34,136 bases of DNA from Gammaproteobacteria bacterium. GTDB taxonomy: Bacteria; Pseudomonadota; Gammaproteobacteria; Steroidobacterales; Steroidobacteraceae. The stretch spans positions 1-34,136 of the forward strand of contig JABCZO010000038.1 of NCBI GenBank assembly GCA_013289615.1, given 5' to 3'. Numbering within the stretch: position 1 is the first letter of the stretch; the number at the start of each line of letters is the position of its first letter. A model generated the notes under the pieces. That model was not told where the DNA came from and searched no databases. It worked only from the letters and a program-made list of their open reading frames with translations. Below, in pieces: positions 7,053 to 15,848 of this stretch. The position numbers were made by a program, and so were the translations under genes.

Positions 7053-8609
7053 ATGACCACGGTCAGCACCCCCGCGTCCGCGCGCCTTGCTTTGCACGGC
7101 ATCAGTAAGCGCTATGCGAGCGTAATCGCCAACGATCGTATCGATCTGAAGGTCGCCGCCGGCGAGATCCATGCGCTGCTGGGGGAGAACGGTGCCGGCA
7201 AGAGCACGCTGATGAAAATCGTATATGGCGTGACACAGCCCGACGAGGGCAGCATCGAATGGGAGGGTGCGCCGGTCGCTATCCGCAGCCCGGCGCAGGC
7301 GCGGCGCCTCGGCATCGGCATGGTGTTTCAGCATTTCTCGATCTTCGAGACACTGACAGTGGCCGAGAACATCGCATTGGCGCTGAACGAACGCCTGCCC
7401 GCCGCAACGCTCGCTGCCCGTATCGATGAGGTATCGCAGCGCTACGGTCTGCCGATCGATCCGCAGCGCCTGACGCACGGCATGTCGGTGGGTGAGCGGC
7501 AGCGCGTCGAGATCGTGCGCTGCCTGCTGCAATCCCCGCGGCTGTTGATCATGGACGAACCGACCTCAGTGTTGACGCCACAGGCGGTGCAGGTGCTGTT
7601 CGAGACGCTGCGCCGATTGGCCCGGGAGGGCGTAAGCATTCTGTATATCAGCCATAAGCTCGATGAGATACGCGAACTGTGCGATGTGGCAACCATACTG
7701 CGCAACGGCCGGGTCAGCGGCAGTGCGATTCCGCGCGAGCAGAGCAACACCAGCCTGGGGCGCATGATGGTCGGCGCCGACCTGAAGGAATGCAAACTCG
7801 AACCGCGCCCGCCTGGCCCGATCCGACTCGAGCTGACCAACCTGTCACTCGACACCGAGGATCCGTTTGGCACCAGCTTGCGCCAGATCAACCTGCGCGT
7901 GCGCGGCGGCCAGATCGTCGGCATTGCCGGTGTCTCCGGCAACGGCCAGAAGGAGCTGCTGGCGGCGATATCGGGCGAACGGCTGTGCACGCAGCGCGCA
8001 GCGGTGCGACTGTGCGGCCAGGACGCGGCGCGGCTGAATCCGGCGCAGCGCCGTACCCTCGGATTGCGCTTCGTTCCCGAGGAGCGGCTCGGGCGCGGTG
8101 CGGTGCCTGGCATGCATCTGGCCGACAATTGCGTGCTTACCGGCGCCAGCGCCGGGCTGGTGCGCCACGGCATGGTGCGCCGACGCGCAGCACGCGCATT
8201 CGCGCGTGCGACCATCGCTGAATTTGCCGTGAAATGCGACGGGGAGCTGGCCCCGGCCGATAGCCTGTCGGGCGGCAATCTGCAGAAATTCATCGTCGGC
8301 CGGGAGATACGGTTGGCGCCGACAGTGATGCTGGTAGCGCAGCCGACCTGGGGTGTCGACGTCGGCGCCTCACTGCTGATCCGCCAGGCCCTGATCGAGC
8401 TGCGTAACGCCGGTGCCGCCGTGCTGGTGATCTCCGAGGACCTCGATGAGCTGTTTGCGATCTGCGATTGCCTGGCGGTGCTGGCGCGCGGGCGGCTTTC
8501 GGATGCAATGCCGACGGCCGGGTTAGCGGCCGAGACGGTCGGCGTATGGATGACCGGCGAATTCCAGGGCGCCGGTGCCGCCGCGGGGGTCGCTGGTGCC
8601 GGTGTTTGA
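7053..8609 (+). CDS. ABC transporter ATP-binding protein, tandem ATPase, nucleoside (BMP-type) importer
   Basis: The 518-residue protein contains two ABC domains. Domain one has Walker A GENGAGKST (residues 44-52), a shortened signature MSVGERQRVE and Walker B LLIMDEPTS. Domain two has a degenerate P-loop GVSGNGQKE, the signature LSGGNLQKF near residue 405 and a Walker B variant VMLVAQPTWGVDVG. This one-good, one-degenerate arrangement is normal for importers of nucleosides and sugars (NupA/YufO, RbsA type). It overlaps the first permease and energises uptake of substrate delivered by the BMP protein at 4607-5686. It is the first gene of a five-gene operon reaching 13087. Confidence 0.92.
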   Translation: MTTVSTPASARLALHGISKRYASVIANDRIDLKVAAGEIHALLGENGAGKSTLMKIVYGVTQPDEGSIEWEGAPVAIRSPAQARRLGIGMVFQHFSIFETLTVAENIALALNERLPAATLAARIDEVSQRYGLPIDPQRLTHGMSVGERQRVEIVRCLLQSPRLLIMDEPTSVLTPQAVQVLFETLRRLAREGVSILYISHKLDEIRELCDVATILRNGRVSGSAIPREQSNTSLGRMMVGADLKECKLEPRPPGPIRLELTNLSLDTEDPFGTSLRQINLRVRGGQIVGIAGVSGNGQKELLAAISGERLCTQRAAVRLCGQDAARLNPAQRRTLGLRFVPEERLGRGAVPGMHLADNCVLTGASAGLVRHGMVRRRAARAFARATIAEFAVKCDGELAPADSLSGGNLQKFIVGREIRLAPTVMLVAQPTWGVDVGASLLIRQALIELRNAGAAVLVISEDLDELFAICDCLAVLARGRLSDAMPTAGLAAETVGVWMTGEFQGAGAAAGVAGAGV

Positions 8610-9717
8610 TCAGCTGCATTGGCCGCTGCGCCTGGAGCGGCGCCAGAAGCCCTCGGCGGCGATGCGCATCTGCTCCTCGCCACTGGCAGCGCTGGCGATG
8701 CTCGCCACCGGGCTGCTGGTATTTGCCGCCCTCGGCAAGGATCCGGTGGCCGCGTTCCGGGTGTTCTTCGTCGAGCCGCTCAACTCGACCTACGGTGTGG
8801 GGGAGCTATTGCTCAAGGCAACGCCGCTGATGCTGTGCGCGCTGGGCCTGGCCGTGAGTTACCGCGCCAATGTCTGGAATATCGGTGCCGAGGGCCAGCT
8901 CACGCTCGGTGCGATTACCGGCGGCGGGGTCGGCTTGTTTTTCGGCCCGGCCCTGGGCCATTGGGGGCAACCGGCAGTGCTGTCAGCCGGCGTGCTCGGC
9001 GGCATGGCCTGGGCTGCGATACCTGCCTTGCTGCGCTCGCGCTTTCGTACCAGCGAAATCTTCGTGAGTCTGATGCTGGTCTATATTGCGCAACTGCTGC
9101 TGTCGTACCTGGTGCACGGACCATGGCGCGATCCGGCCGGACAGAACTTCCCGCAATCGCAACCGTTGTCCGACAGCGTGCTGCTGCCATCCTTGCTGCA
9201 GGGCACGCGTGTGAACGTCGGCTTCATCATCGCTTTGGTGCTGGCGCTGCTGTCCTGGTGGTTCGGCACGACGACGGCCGCGGGCTTTCGCATGCGGGTC
9301 GGCGGCCTGGCGCCGGCCGCTGCGGCTTACGCCGGGATCAGCGAGCGACGCAACATCTGGCTGGCGATGATGATCAGCGGCGGCGCGGCCGGACTGGCCG
9401 GCGTTTGCGAGGTGGCGGGCCCGATCGGCATGCTGCAGCCGGTGGTGTCGCCCGGATATGGCTTCGCGGCCATCATCGTGGCATTCGTCGGGCGCCTGCA
9501 CCCACTGGGCGTGGTGCTGGCGTCGTTGTTGATGTCGGCGCTGTACTTGGGCGGCGAATCGGCGCAGATGGAGCTGCAGCTGCCGGCCTCGGTCAGCGGA
9601 CTGTTTCAGGGAGGGTTGCTGTTCTACCTGCTCGCGGCCGAGCTGTTCATCGGCTTTCGGCTGCGACGCGCGCATCGCCTGCCTTCAGCCGCGCCAGCGG
9701 GTGGCGGTGGCGCATGA
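8596..9717 (+). CDS. ABC transporter permease 1 (BPD_transp_2 family, nucleoside importer)
   Basis: About 373 residues with 8-10 membrane segments. The family blocks are VSYRANVWNIGAEGQLTLGA, RTSEIFVSLMLVYIAQLL and GFAAIIVAFVGRLHPLGVV, as in the larger permease (NupB/YufP type) of nucleoside importers. Start choice is uncertain: GTG codons at 8575, 8596 and 8602 are in frame, and 8596 is favoured by a G-rich stretch (8585-8589) ahead of it. All of them overlap the end of the ATPase gene (stop at 8609), implying translational coupling. Its TGA overlaps the ATG of permease 2 (ATGA). Confidence 0.88.
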   Translation: MPVFDQLHWPLRLERRQKPSAAMRICSSPLAALAMLATGLLVFAALGKDPVAAFRVFFVEPLNSTYGVGELLLKATPLMLCALGLAVSYRANVWNIGAEGQLTLGAITGGGVGLFFGPALGHWGQPAVLSAGVLGGMAWAAIPALLRSRFRTSEIFVSLMLVYIAQLLLSYLVHGPWRDPAGQNFPQSQPLSDSVLLPSLLQGTRVNVGFIIALVLALLSWWFGTTTAAGFRMRVGGLAPAAAAYAGISERRNIWLAMMISGGAAGLAGVCEVAGPIGMLQPVVSPGYGFAAIIVAFVGRLHPLGVVLASLLMSALYLGGESAQMELQLPASVSGLFQGGLLFYLLAAELFIGFRLRRAHRLPSAAPAGGGGA

Positions 9718-10640
9718 ACCTTGCGGTCTGGGTGACCATTGCCGCCAGCGCCGTCGGCGCAGCCACTCCGCTCATTCTCGCCGCCCTGGGCGAGCTGGTC
9801 ACCGAGCGCGCCGGCGTGCTGAATCTCGGCGTGGAGGGCATGATGCTGATAGGGGCGATGAGCGGCTTCGCAGTGGGCGTCTCCAGTGGCAGCCTGTGGC
9901 TCGGATACCTGGCCGCCGCGGCGTCCGGGATGCTGATCGCACTGCTGTTTGGCGTACTGACACTGAGCCTGCAGACCAATCAGGTGGCGACTGGACTGGC
10001 GCTGACGCTGTTTGGAGTGGGGCTGAGTGCCTTTGCGGGCCGCAGCTTCGTCGGACTGCCGATCCGGCCGCTGCTGCCGCTGCGAATCCCGGTGCTCAGC
10101 GAGCTGCCGTGGATCGGGCCGCTGCTGTTTCACCACGATCCGCTGGTTTACCTGTCCTTGCTGCTGTGCGCGCTGATCGCCTGGGTGCTCAAGCGCACCC
10201 GCGTCGGGCTGCGGCTGCGAGCCGTCGGTGAGTCGCCGGAGATGGCGCATGTGCTGGGGGAGCCCGTCATCCGCATTCGCTATCTCGCCGTGCTGTTCGG
10301 CGGCGCGATGAGCGGAATCGCCGGCGCCTACCTGTCGACCGCGCTGACGCCGATGTGGACCGAGGGCATGAGCGCCGGACGCGGCTGGATCGCGCTCGCG
10401 CTGGTGGTATTTGGCACCTGGAAGCCGTGGCGCGTGCTGGCCGGGGCGTATCTTTTCGGCACCGTCACCGTGCTGCAGCTGTATGCGCAGGGCCTGGGCG
10501 TGCATGTGCCGAGCGAGTTCCTGTCGATGCTGCCGTACGCGGCGACGATTATGGTGTTGGTGGCGATCTGCCGCGACCCGAAGACGATTCTGCTGAATCA
10601 GCCGGCCTCGCTCGGGCGCAGTTTTCATCCCGGTTATTGA
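9714..10640 (+). CDS. ABC transporter permease 2 (BPD_transp_2 family, nucleoside importer)
   Basis: The 308-residue membrane protein begins at the ATG of an ATGA overlap with permease 1. It has the conserved opening of the smaller partner permease (NupC/YufQ type): AATPLILAALGELVTERAG, then VLNLGVEGMMLIGAMSG. It also has the cytoplasmic coupling-loop region VGESPEMAHVLGEPVIRIRY and GMSAGRGWIALALVVFG. It pairs with the preceding permease and the tandem ATPase. A longer open frame from 8619 runs into it, but the first 365 codons are an out-of-frame shadow of permease 1. Guanine deaminase follows after 12 bases, tying uptake to purine breakdown. Confidence 0.9.
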   Translation: MNLAVWVTIAASAVGAATPLILAALGELVTERAGVLNLGVEGMMLIGAMSGFAVGVSSGSLWLGYLAAAASGMLIALLFGVLTLSLQTNQVATGLALTLFGVGLSAFAGRSFVGLPIRPLLPLRIPVLSELPWIGPLLFHHDPLVYLSLLLCALIAWVLKRTRVGLRLRAVGESPEMAHVLGEPVIRIRYLAVLFGGAMSGIAGAYLSTALTPMWTEGMSAGRGWIALALVVFGTWKPWRVLAGAYLFGTVTVLQLYAQGLGVHVPSEFLSMLPYAATIMVLVAICRDPKTILLNQPASLGRSFHPGY

Positions 10641-10652
10641 GCGGCCGCGGTC

Positions 10653-11960
10653 ATGAACGCTCTACATCGCACAGCACATTGCGGCTCGATCCTGCATTTC
10701 CACGCCGACCCTGGGCTGCACGGCGACCCCGCCGCCTATGATTTCTGGGAGCGCGGCACGCTCATCGTCGCTGACGGACACGTCGAGGCGGTCGGGCCGG
10801 CCGCGGCGCTGCTGGCTGATGTAACCGGACACATGCCCATCATCGATCATGGCGAGCGGTTGATCATGCCCGGCTTCATCGATGCGCACATTCATTACCC
10901 GCAGACCGACGTGATCGCGTCGGGGGGGCGCAATCTGCTCGACTGGCTGGAGCGTTATACATTCCCGGCCGAGCAGCGCTTCGCCGATGCCGATCACGCC
11001 CGCGAAGTCGCCGAATTCTTTCTCGACGAGCTGCTGCGCAATGGCACCACCACGGCCCAGGTGCTCGGCACGGTACACAGGCAGTCAGTGGAAATATTCT
11101 TCCAGGCAGCCGCGGCACGCGGATTGCGCATGATCGCCGGCAAGACACTGATGGACCGAAATTGCCCGGATGAGCTGCGGGACAGCGCGGCTGGCGGCGA
11201 GCGCGATATGCGCGACTTGATCGAGACCTGGCACGGCCGTGACCGGCTGCATTATGCGATCACGCCGCGTTTCGCCGCCACCTCGTCGGTCGCGCAGCTG
11301 CAGGGCGCCGGGCGCCTGGCACGCGAGTATCCGGACGTATTCATCCATAGCCACCTGGCAGAAAACCGCGAGGAAGTCAGTTGGATCCGGCAGCTGTTTC
11401 CCGACAGCCGCAGCTACCTCGATGTCTACGACCGCTTCGGCCTGCTGCGCGATCGCGCCACCTATGCGCACTGCATCTATCTGGACGCCACCGACCGGGC
11501 ACGACTGGCCGCGACCGGGGCCGGAGCGGCATTTGCCCCGACCGCCAATCTCTACCTGGGCAGTGGGCTGTTCGATATCGCCGCCAGCGACGCTGCCGGC
11601 ATGCGCTTTGCGCTGGCGACCGATGTCGGTGGCGGCAGCAGCTTCAGCATGCTGCGCACCATGTCCGAGGCCTACAAGGTCGCGCAGCTATCGGGCCAGC
11701 AACTCACAGCGCTGCGCGCCTTCTATCTGGCCACACTGGCGGGCGCGCGCATGCTTGGACTGTCTGACCGCATCGGGCGCTTCGCGCCGGGCACCGAGGC
11801 CGATTTTATCGTGCTCGATCCGCAGGCGACGCCGCTGCTGGCGCGACGCACGGCGCAATCTCGCACACTGAGCGAACTGCTCCTCGTGCTGATGACTCTG
11901 GCGGACGATCGGGCGGTCGCGGCAACTTATGTTCTCGGCAATCTGCAGGAGATGACATGA
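10653..11960 (+). CDS. guaD: Guanine deaminase (guanine to xanthine)
   Basis: The 435-residue amidohydrolase has the Zn-binding opening PGFIDAHIHYPQTDVIAS near residues 73-90. It also has the guanine-deaminase blocks LLDWLERYTFPAEQRFAD and ITPRFAATSS, His ligands in FIHSHLAEN and YAHCIYL, and the catalytic Asp in LATDVGGGSSFSML. Length matches GuaD. It hydrolyses guanine to xanthine and ammonia in the cytoplasm, feeding xanthine dehydrogenase. It lies 12 bases after permease 2, and its stop overlaps the nucleoside hydrolase start by 4 bases, so it is clearly part of the uptake operon. Confidence 0.95.
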   Translation: MNALHRTAHCGSILHFHADPGLHGDPAAYDFWERGTLIVADGHVEAVGPAAALLADVTGHMPIIDHGERLIMPGFIDAHIHYPQTDVIASGGRNLLDWLERYTFPAEQRFADADHAREVAEFFLDELLRNGTTTAQVLGTVHRQSVEIFFQAAAARGLRMIAGKTLMDRNCPDELRDSAAGGERDMRDLIETWHGRDRLHYAITPRFAATSSVAQLQGAGRLAREYPDVFIHSHLAENREEVSWIRQLFPDSRSYLDVYDRFGLLRDRATYAHCIYLDATDRARLAATGAGAAFAPTANLYLGSGLFDIAASDAAGMRFALATDVGGGSSFSMLRTMSEAYKVAQLSGQQLTALRAFYLATLAGARMLGLSDRIGRFAPGTEADFIVLDPQATPLLARRTAQSRTLSELLLVLMTLADDRAVAATYVLGNLQEMT

Positions 11961-13087
11961 TCAAACCGCTTGCACCGCTACCGCGGCTGCTGTCGCTGCT
12001 TGCCCTTGCGCTGCTCGCCGGGGTGTGCGGCGCGCAGGAGTCCGGCGCCAGGCGCAAGGTCATCATTGACCAGGATGCCTTCGGACCGGCGTCATCCAAT
12101 CTGCAGGCAATCCTGATGCTGCTGCAAGCCAGCGACGTCTATGTCCTCGGCATCACGATCCCGAGCGGCGATGGCTGGCGCGATGAGGAGGTGAGCCATA
12201 CGCTGCGCCTGCTGGAGATTGCCGGGCGTACGGAGGTGCCGGTGCATCCCGGTGCGGTGTTTCCGCTGCTGAATACCCAGCAGCGCACCAAAGTGTGGGA
12301 ACAGCTCTATGGCAAGCTGTTCTACAAGGGCGCGTGGACCGAGACCTGGCCGGCGGAAGGCACCGTGCGCCGATCCCCGTACCATGCCGATCCGTTCCTG
12401 GTGCCGCCGTCGCCGGCCGGTGAACCTAAGATCAAGCCCTCGTCCGAGACCGCGGCGGCCTTCCTGGTGCGAACCGTGCGCGCATTCCCGGGGCAGGTCA
12501 CGATCATCGCTGCCGGTCCCCTGACTGACCTTGCGATGGCGTCGCGGCTCGACCCGCAGTTCGCATCCCTGGCCAGGGAACTGGTGTTCATGGGCGGCAG
12601 CTACAATCCGGTGGCGGCCGACAATGCCTTCGCGGAAGAGTATGCGAACGCGCCGCGCAGGGAATTCAACATGCGCTTCGATCCAGAGGCCGCATCGATC
12701 GTGCTGCATGAGCCGTGGAAGAAAATCACCCAGGTTCCGATTGATCCCACCACCAGGACCTTATTCAAACCGGAATTCTTCCGCCAGCTCAGCACAGGCC
12801 GCGCGCCGTTCGATGCCTACCTGGCCCAGTTCGGCCAGCCCTATCCGATGTGGGACGAGCTGGCGGTCGCGGTGTGGCTCGATCCGTCGATCGTGACCCG
12901 CAGCACCACGTTGCTGGTGGACATCGACACCAGCTTCACCGCCGGCTATGGCGACACGCTCAGCTGGTCGGTCGGCGCCGGTCCGGGCCTGGGCGAGCGT
13001 CCGGTGCTGGTCGTCCAGGACGTGGACGTGCCAAGGTTCGAGCGCATGACCCTGGACCTTCTGAGCCGGCCGACGCCGGCGCACTGA
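11957..13087 (+). CDS. Secreted nucleoside hydrolase-like protein (IUNH family) with altered Asp motif
   Basis: The 376-residue protein starts with a signal peptide (about residues 1-26, LLSLLALALLAG then VCGAQ). IUNH-type blocks follow: VIIDQDAFGPASSNLQAI, VLGITIPSGD, TIIAAGPLTDLAMAS, ELVFMGGSYN, REFNMRFDPEA and MWDELAVAVW. Classical members cleave ribonucleosides to base and ribose with calcium held by DxDxxxDD. Here the first two Asp are kept, but the DD pair is gone and about four residues are inserted, with Ser-Ser-Asn in its place. The usual late His before the C-terminal Asp is also not evident. It may be a divergent subfamily with changed metal or substrate use. Operon position after guaD supports a nucleoside role. 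Confidence 0.78.
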   Translation: MIKPLAPLPRLLSLLALALLAGVCGAQESGARRKVIIDQDAFGPASSNLQAILMLLQASDVYVLGITIPSGDGWRDEEVSHTLRLLEIAGRTEVPVHPGAVFPLLNTQQRTKVWEQLYGKLFYKGAWTETWPAEGTVRRSPYHADPFLVPPSPAGEPKIKPSSETAAAFLVRTVRAFPGQVTIIAAGPLTDLAMASRLDPQFASLARELVFMGGSYNPVAADNAFAEEYANAPRREFNMRFDPEAASIVLHEPWKKITQVPIDPTTRTLFKPEFFRQLSTGRAPFDAYLAQFGQPYPMWDELAVAVWLDPSIVTRSTTLLVDIDTSFTAGYGDTLSWSVGAGPGLGERPVLVVQDVDVPRFERMTLDLLSRPTPAH

Positions 13088-13090
13088 GGT

Positions 13091-15433
13091 TCAGAACCTG
13101 ATTCGGACCTGACCGCCGATGATTCGCGGATCGTTGATCACGCCGGTCAGGTTGTCGAAATCGATCGCGTAGATGTCGCGGACCTGGTTGGTACAATTGC
13201 GGCAGAACACGGCGGCGTCGTATTTCCCCTCTGCCCAGGTGTAGCCGATCCGAATGCCCCCCTGGGTGAGCGAGGGACCGTCGAATTCCTTCGCCTCGTA
13301 CAGGAAATAATTGATACCGCTGCGATAGGACCAGTCCGTGTACAGGTAGATCTTGCCGCCGAAGGATACCGGGATGTCGTAACGCAGCGAGACATCGGCG
13401 ACCCACTTGGCCGCCTCCGGCAGCGGATTGCCATTGACAAACGCATAGGTGATGGGACCGAACGCTCCGGGAACCTTAAACGTTGGATTCAGCACGTCGC
13501 CGGCCGGGACGCCGCCGCCGGCGGCCACCGCCAGCGCAGGATCCTCAATCCTCGTGATATTGAGGCTGCCGCTCAAGTTCAATGTCAGGTTGGGCATCGG
13601 ATGGGTCTCGAAATCAAGTTCTGAGCCATAGCCCACGGTGTCCTTGGCACTGATGAGCTCCGTCACATCCGAGGATCCGCCGCCGACGATCGTGATCTGC
13701 TGATTCTTGACGTGAAAGTAGTAGCCGTCGAGGGCCAGCCGTGCGCGGTGCTCGAACAGATCGGCCTTGATGCCGGATTCATAGGAGATGTTGGTTTCCG
13801 AGGGCACCACCTGGATGGATAATCCCGGAGTTGGCTCGCCGAAACTCGGTGCCCGGAAGCCGGTCGCAATACGGGCGTAGAGGCTGACATCGGGCATCAG
13901 CTTGTAGTTCGCGCTCACGTCCCAGCTCACATTGGAGGCGGTTCGAGTGCCACTGAGGGGCGGCGTGGGCTCGTTGTTGGTCGGCGGTATATAGTCGATG
14001 TAATAAGCCGAGAAGGTCTTATGATCCTCGGTGAAGCGCACGCCGGCGCTGGCCGTGAGCGCACTGGTGAACTTATAGTCGAGCGATCCAAAGATCGCTT
14101 CGGCGTTGTTCTTCTGGGTGGATACCGTCGTATCCTGAAGGGCGAAAAAAGGTGGAGCGGTGACGGTGCTACATTCGCCCGGCCCGCAGTAGTCGTCATC
14201 CGCCGCCGTGGCGTTTTCATAGAAGAAAAACAATCCGGCCTGACCGTTCAACGGACCATCGTTCTTCGTGACCACCCGGAATTCCTGGGTGAGCTGATAG
14301 TGATTCTTGAGCCCGGCAGAGGTCTCGACCGAGAATGGGATGAAACCGGGGCCCGAGCCGGACGGGAACACGGCGTTACACGCTGGATTGCTACCAAAGG
14401 CAAATCCGCATCCGGCATCGATGTCGCCCTCGGCAAGGTATTTCTGCACCGACTCGTATCCGGTGATCGACTGCAGCGTCAGGTTTGGCAGCTCCCAGGT
14501 CAGATGCAGGTTGGATCCGACCGTGGTCAGAGCGGAGCTGTTGGGTCCGTCGGTATAGATCGTAAAGGGATCGAAGCCCGGGACAAGACTGTTGCTTCCG
14601 GGCTCGATGATGTTGGCCCGGAACAGTGTCGACGAGCCTCTCAGGTCCCGACCATGCACGTTGAGCAGTGCGCTGAAGCTGTCACTGGGCTTGTAGAGAA
14701 GCTGCAGGCGCGCTGCCCAGTCGTTAAAGCCCCCGAGCTTAGTGCTGTTGATCGGATCGCTGACCCAGTCGTCGCGGTGTTGCCCCTGGACCGAGGCGCG
14801 AAACGCCAGCTGATCGTTGATCGGAAGATTGGCGACGCCCTGGAATACGCCCGTGTTGTAGGTACCGTCCGATAGCGAAACAAAGCCCGAGGTCTCGCCG
14901 AGCACCGGCTTGGCCGATTCGAGCTTGACCACACCGGCCGGCGAGTTTCGACCGAACAGGGTGCCCTGCGGGCCGCGCAATACCTCCACGTCCGCCTGAT
15001 CGAAGATCGGGAAGCCCTTGAGAGCGGCATTCTCCTGGACGATATCGTCGTACACCAGGCCGACCGGCTGCGACGCGAAGTCATGGTAGTCGGTGTTGCC
15101 GTAGCCGCGGATGTAGAAACGCGGGAAGGCGCGGCCGTTGGAGGATTCGATCTGCAGACTCGGGGTCTTGAACGCCAGCTGCTTGATGTCATCGCCCGCG
15201 TCTCCCAGCGCCTGCAGTGCATCGCCGCTCAGCACCGAGACCGATTCGGGCACGTCGTTGAGCTTTTCCTCGCGCCGCGTCGCCGTGACGATGACCTCTT
15301 GCAGCTCACTGCTGCCCAACTCCGCGTTAGGCTCGTCCGCCGCCCGAACCGCCCCCGGCATCAGGCAGCACATCGCAAGCGCTGCGGTCACAGCAGACAA
15401 GAACACCAACGATCCGGATTTGATCTTTTTCAT
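13091..15433 (-). CDS. TonB-dependent outer-membrane receptor 1
   Basis: The 780-residue protein has a signal peptide, a TonB box region (LQEVIVTATRREEKL, residues about 44-58), a plug domain with RGPQGTLFGRNSPAG, and a beta-barrel ending in an aromatic C-terminus (GGQVRIRF). It ends 3 bases from the convergent nucleoside hydrolase gene. The FCRNCTN segment (Cys744, Cys747) replaces the usual 'RNLTN' near the last strands. Other Cys pairs are present (DAGCGFAFGSNPAC, YCGPGEC), perhaps in external loops. Substrate is unknown; position between nucleoside uptake and urate degradation suggests purines or nucleosides. A relic of a paralogue's 3' end lies just upstream of its start. Confidence 0.9.
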   Translation of the reverse strand: MKKIKSGSLVFLSAVTAALAMCCLMPGAVRAADEPNAELGSSELQEVIVTATRREEKLNDVPESVSVLSGDALQALGDAGDDIKQLAFKTPSLQIESSNGRAFPRFYIRGYGNTDYHDFASQPVGLVYDDIVQENAALKGFPIFDQADVEVLRGPQGTLFGRNSPAGVVKLESAKPVLGETSGFVSLSDGTYNTGVFQGVANLPINDQLAFRASVQGQHRDDWVSDPINSTKLGGFNDWAARLQLLYKPSDSFSALLNVHGRDLRGSSTLFRANIIEPGSNSLVPGFDPFTIYTDGPNSSALTTVGSNLHLTWELPNLTLQSITGYESVQKYLAEGDIDAGCGFAFGSNPACNAVFPSGSGPGFIPFSVETSAGLKNHYQLTQEFRVVTKNDGPLNGQAGLFFFYENATAADDDYCGPGECSTVTAPPFFALQDTTVSTQKNNAEAIFGSLDYKFTSALTASAGVRFTEDHKTFSAYYIDYIPPTNNEPTPPLSGTRTASNVSWDVSANYKLMPDVSLYARIATGFRAPSFGEPTPGLSIQVVPSETNISYESGIKADLFEHRARLALDGYYFHVKNQQITIVGGGSSDVTELISAKDTVGYGSELDFETHPMPNLTLNLSGSLNITRIEDPALAVAAGGGVPAGDVLNPTFKVPGAFGPITYAFVNGNPLPEAAKWVADVSLRYDIPVSFGGKIYLYTDWSYRSGINYFLYEAKEFDGPSLTQGGIRIGYTWAEGKYDAAVFCRNCTNQVRDIYAIDFDNLTGVINDPRIIGGQVRIRF

Positions 15434-15590
15434 CGACCTGCTCCCCCGTTGTTATTGGGCGTGCGAGATTTGTCGCCGCAGCCGCGTTCGTAACCCGGAT
15501 CTTACAACGGTCTGGTGTTGCCCTGGCACAACGGAAGTTTTGCGCAATGCCGGGTCTTGGGCCGGCCGCCGCCGGCTCACTGAGCCTTGA

Positions 15591-15749
15591 GAACCGGGCG
15601 CGCAATTGACCGCCGATGTTTTCGATATCGATGGCGTAAATATTGCAAATGACGCTTATGCAGTTGCAGCAGCAGACCGCCGCCCCGTTTGTGCCGTGCC
15701 CCTGCCGTAGCCCTCGCGAGCGCGGCGCTGATGAAACGAGGGTTCGCGG
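15591..15749 (-). pseudogene. Relic of the 3' end of a TonB-dependent receptor gene
   Basis: Translated on the minus strand, this stretch gives pieces of the last 50 or so residues of receptor 1. AAVCCCNCISVICNIYAID then IENIGGQLRARF lines up with AAVFCRNCTNQVRDIYAID, then FDN, then IIGGQVRIRF of receptor 1. A 30-base in-frame gap removes the residues between. At the DNA level TGACCGCCGATG is shared exactly (13110-13121 and 15607-15618). Further upstream, in another frame, PSFHQRRAREGY matches PSLTQGGIRIGY. The stop codon is lost and frameshifts are present, so it cannot encode a functional protein. It is best read as the leftover of a tandem duplicate of the adjacent receptor. Confidence 0.75.
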
Positions 15750-15820
15750 GCCAGTGACACGCCGCTCCGAGCTGGTGCGCGCAGCGGTAGTACCACGCAT
15801 TTCTGCACTGTTTTATGCCC

Positions 15821-15848
15821 TTGACGGACCGCGGGTGCCTGATACGAT
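15821..15848 (+). promoter_or_regulatory. Candidate sigma70 promoter for TonB receptor 2
   Basis: TTGACG (15821-15826) and TACGAT (15843-15848) are separated by 16 bases, matching sigma70 consensus at 5 of 6 and 4 of 6 positions. Transcription would start near 15855, leaving a leader of about 25 bases with GAGG at 15870-15873 before the TTG start codon at 15880. Confidence 0.5.

Noticed and set aside
8619..10640. A 673-codon plus-strand open frame that could be read as one large fused protein
   Set aside because: Its first 365 codons are an out-of-frame shadow of permease 1, rich in Arg, Gly and Ala without domains. Only the part from 9714 is the real permease 2.
15591..15749. The receptor relic as part of a mobile element
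   Set aside because: No transposase, target duplication or terminal repeat accompanies it. Tandem duplication of the neighbouring receptor followed by loss explains it better.
15327..15800. A 157-codon minus-strand frame overlapping the 5' end of TonB receptor 1
   Set aside because: It is not a gene. Its readable middle is the decayed receptor fragment reported as a relic, and its downstream end is an out-of-frame shadow of the receptor start.
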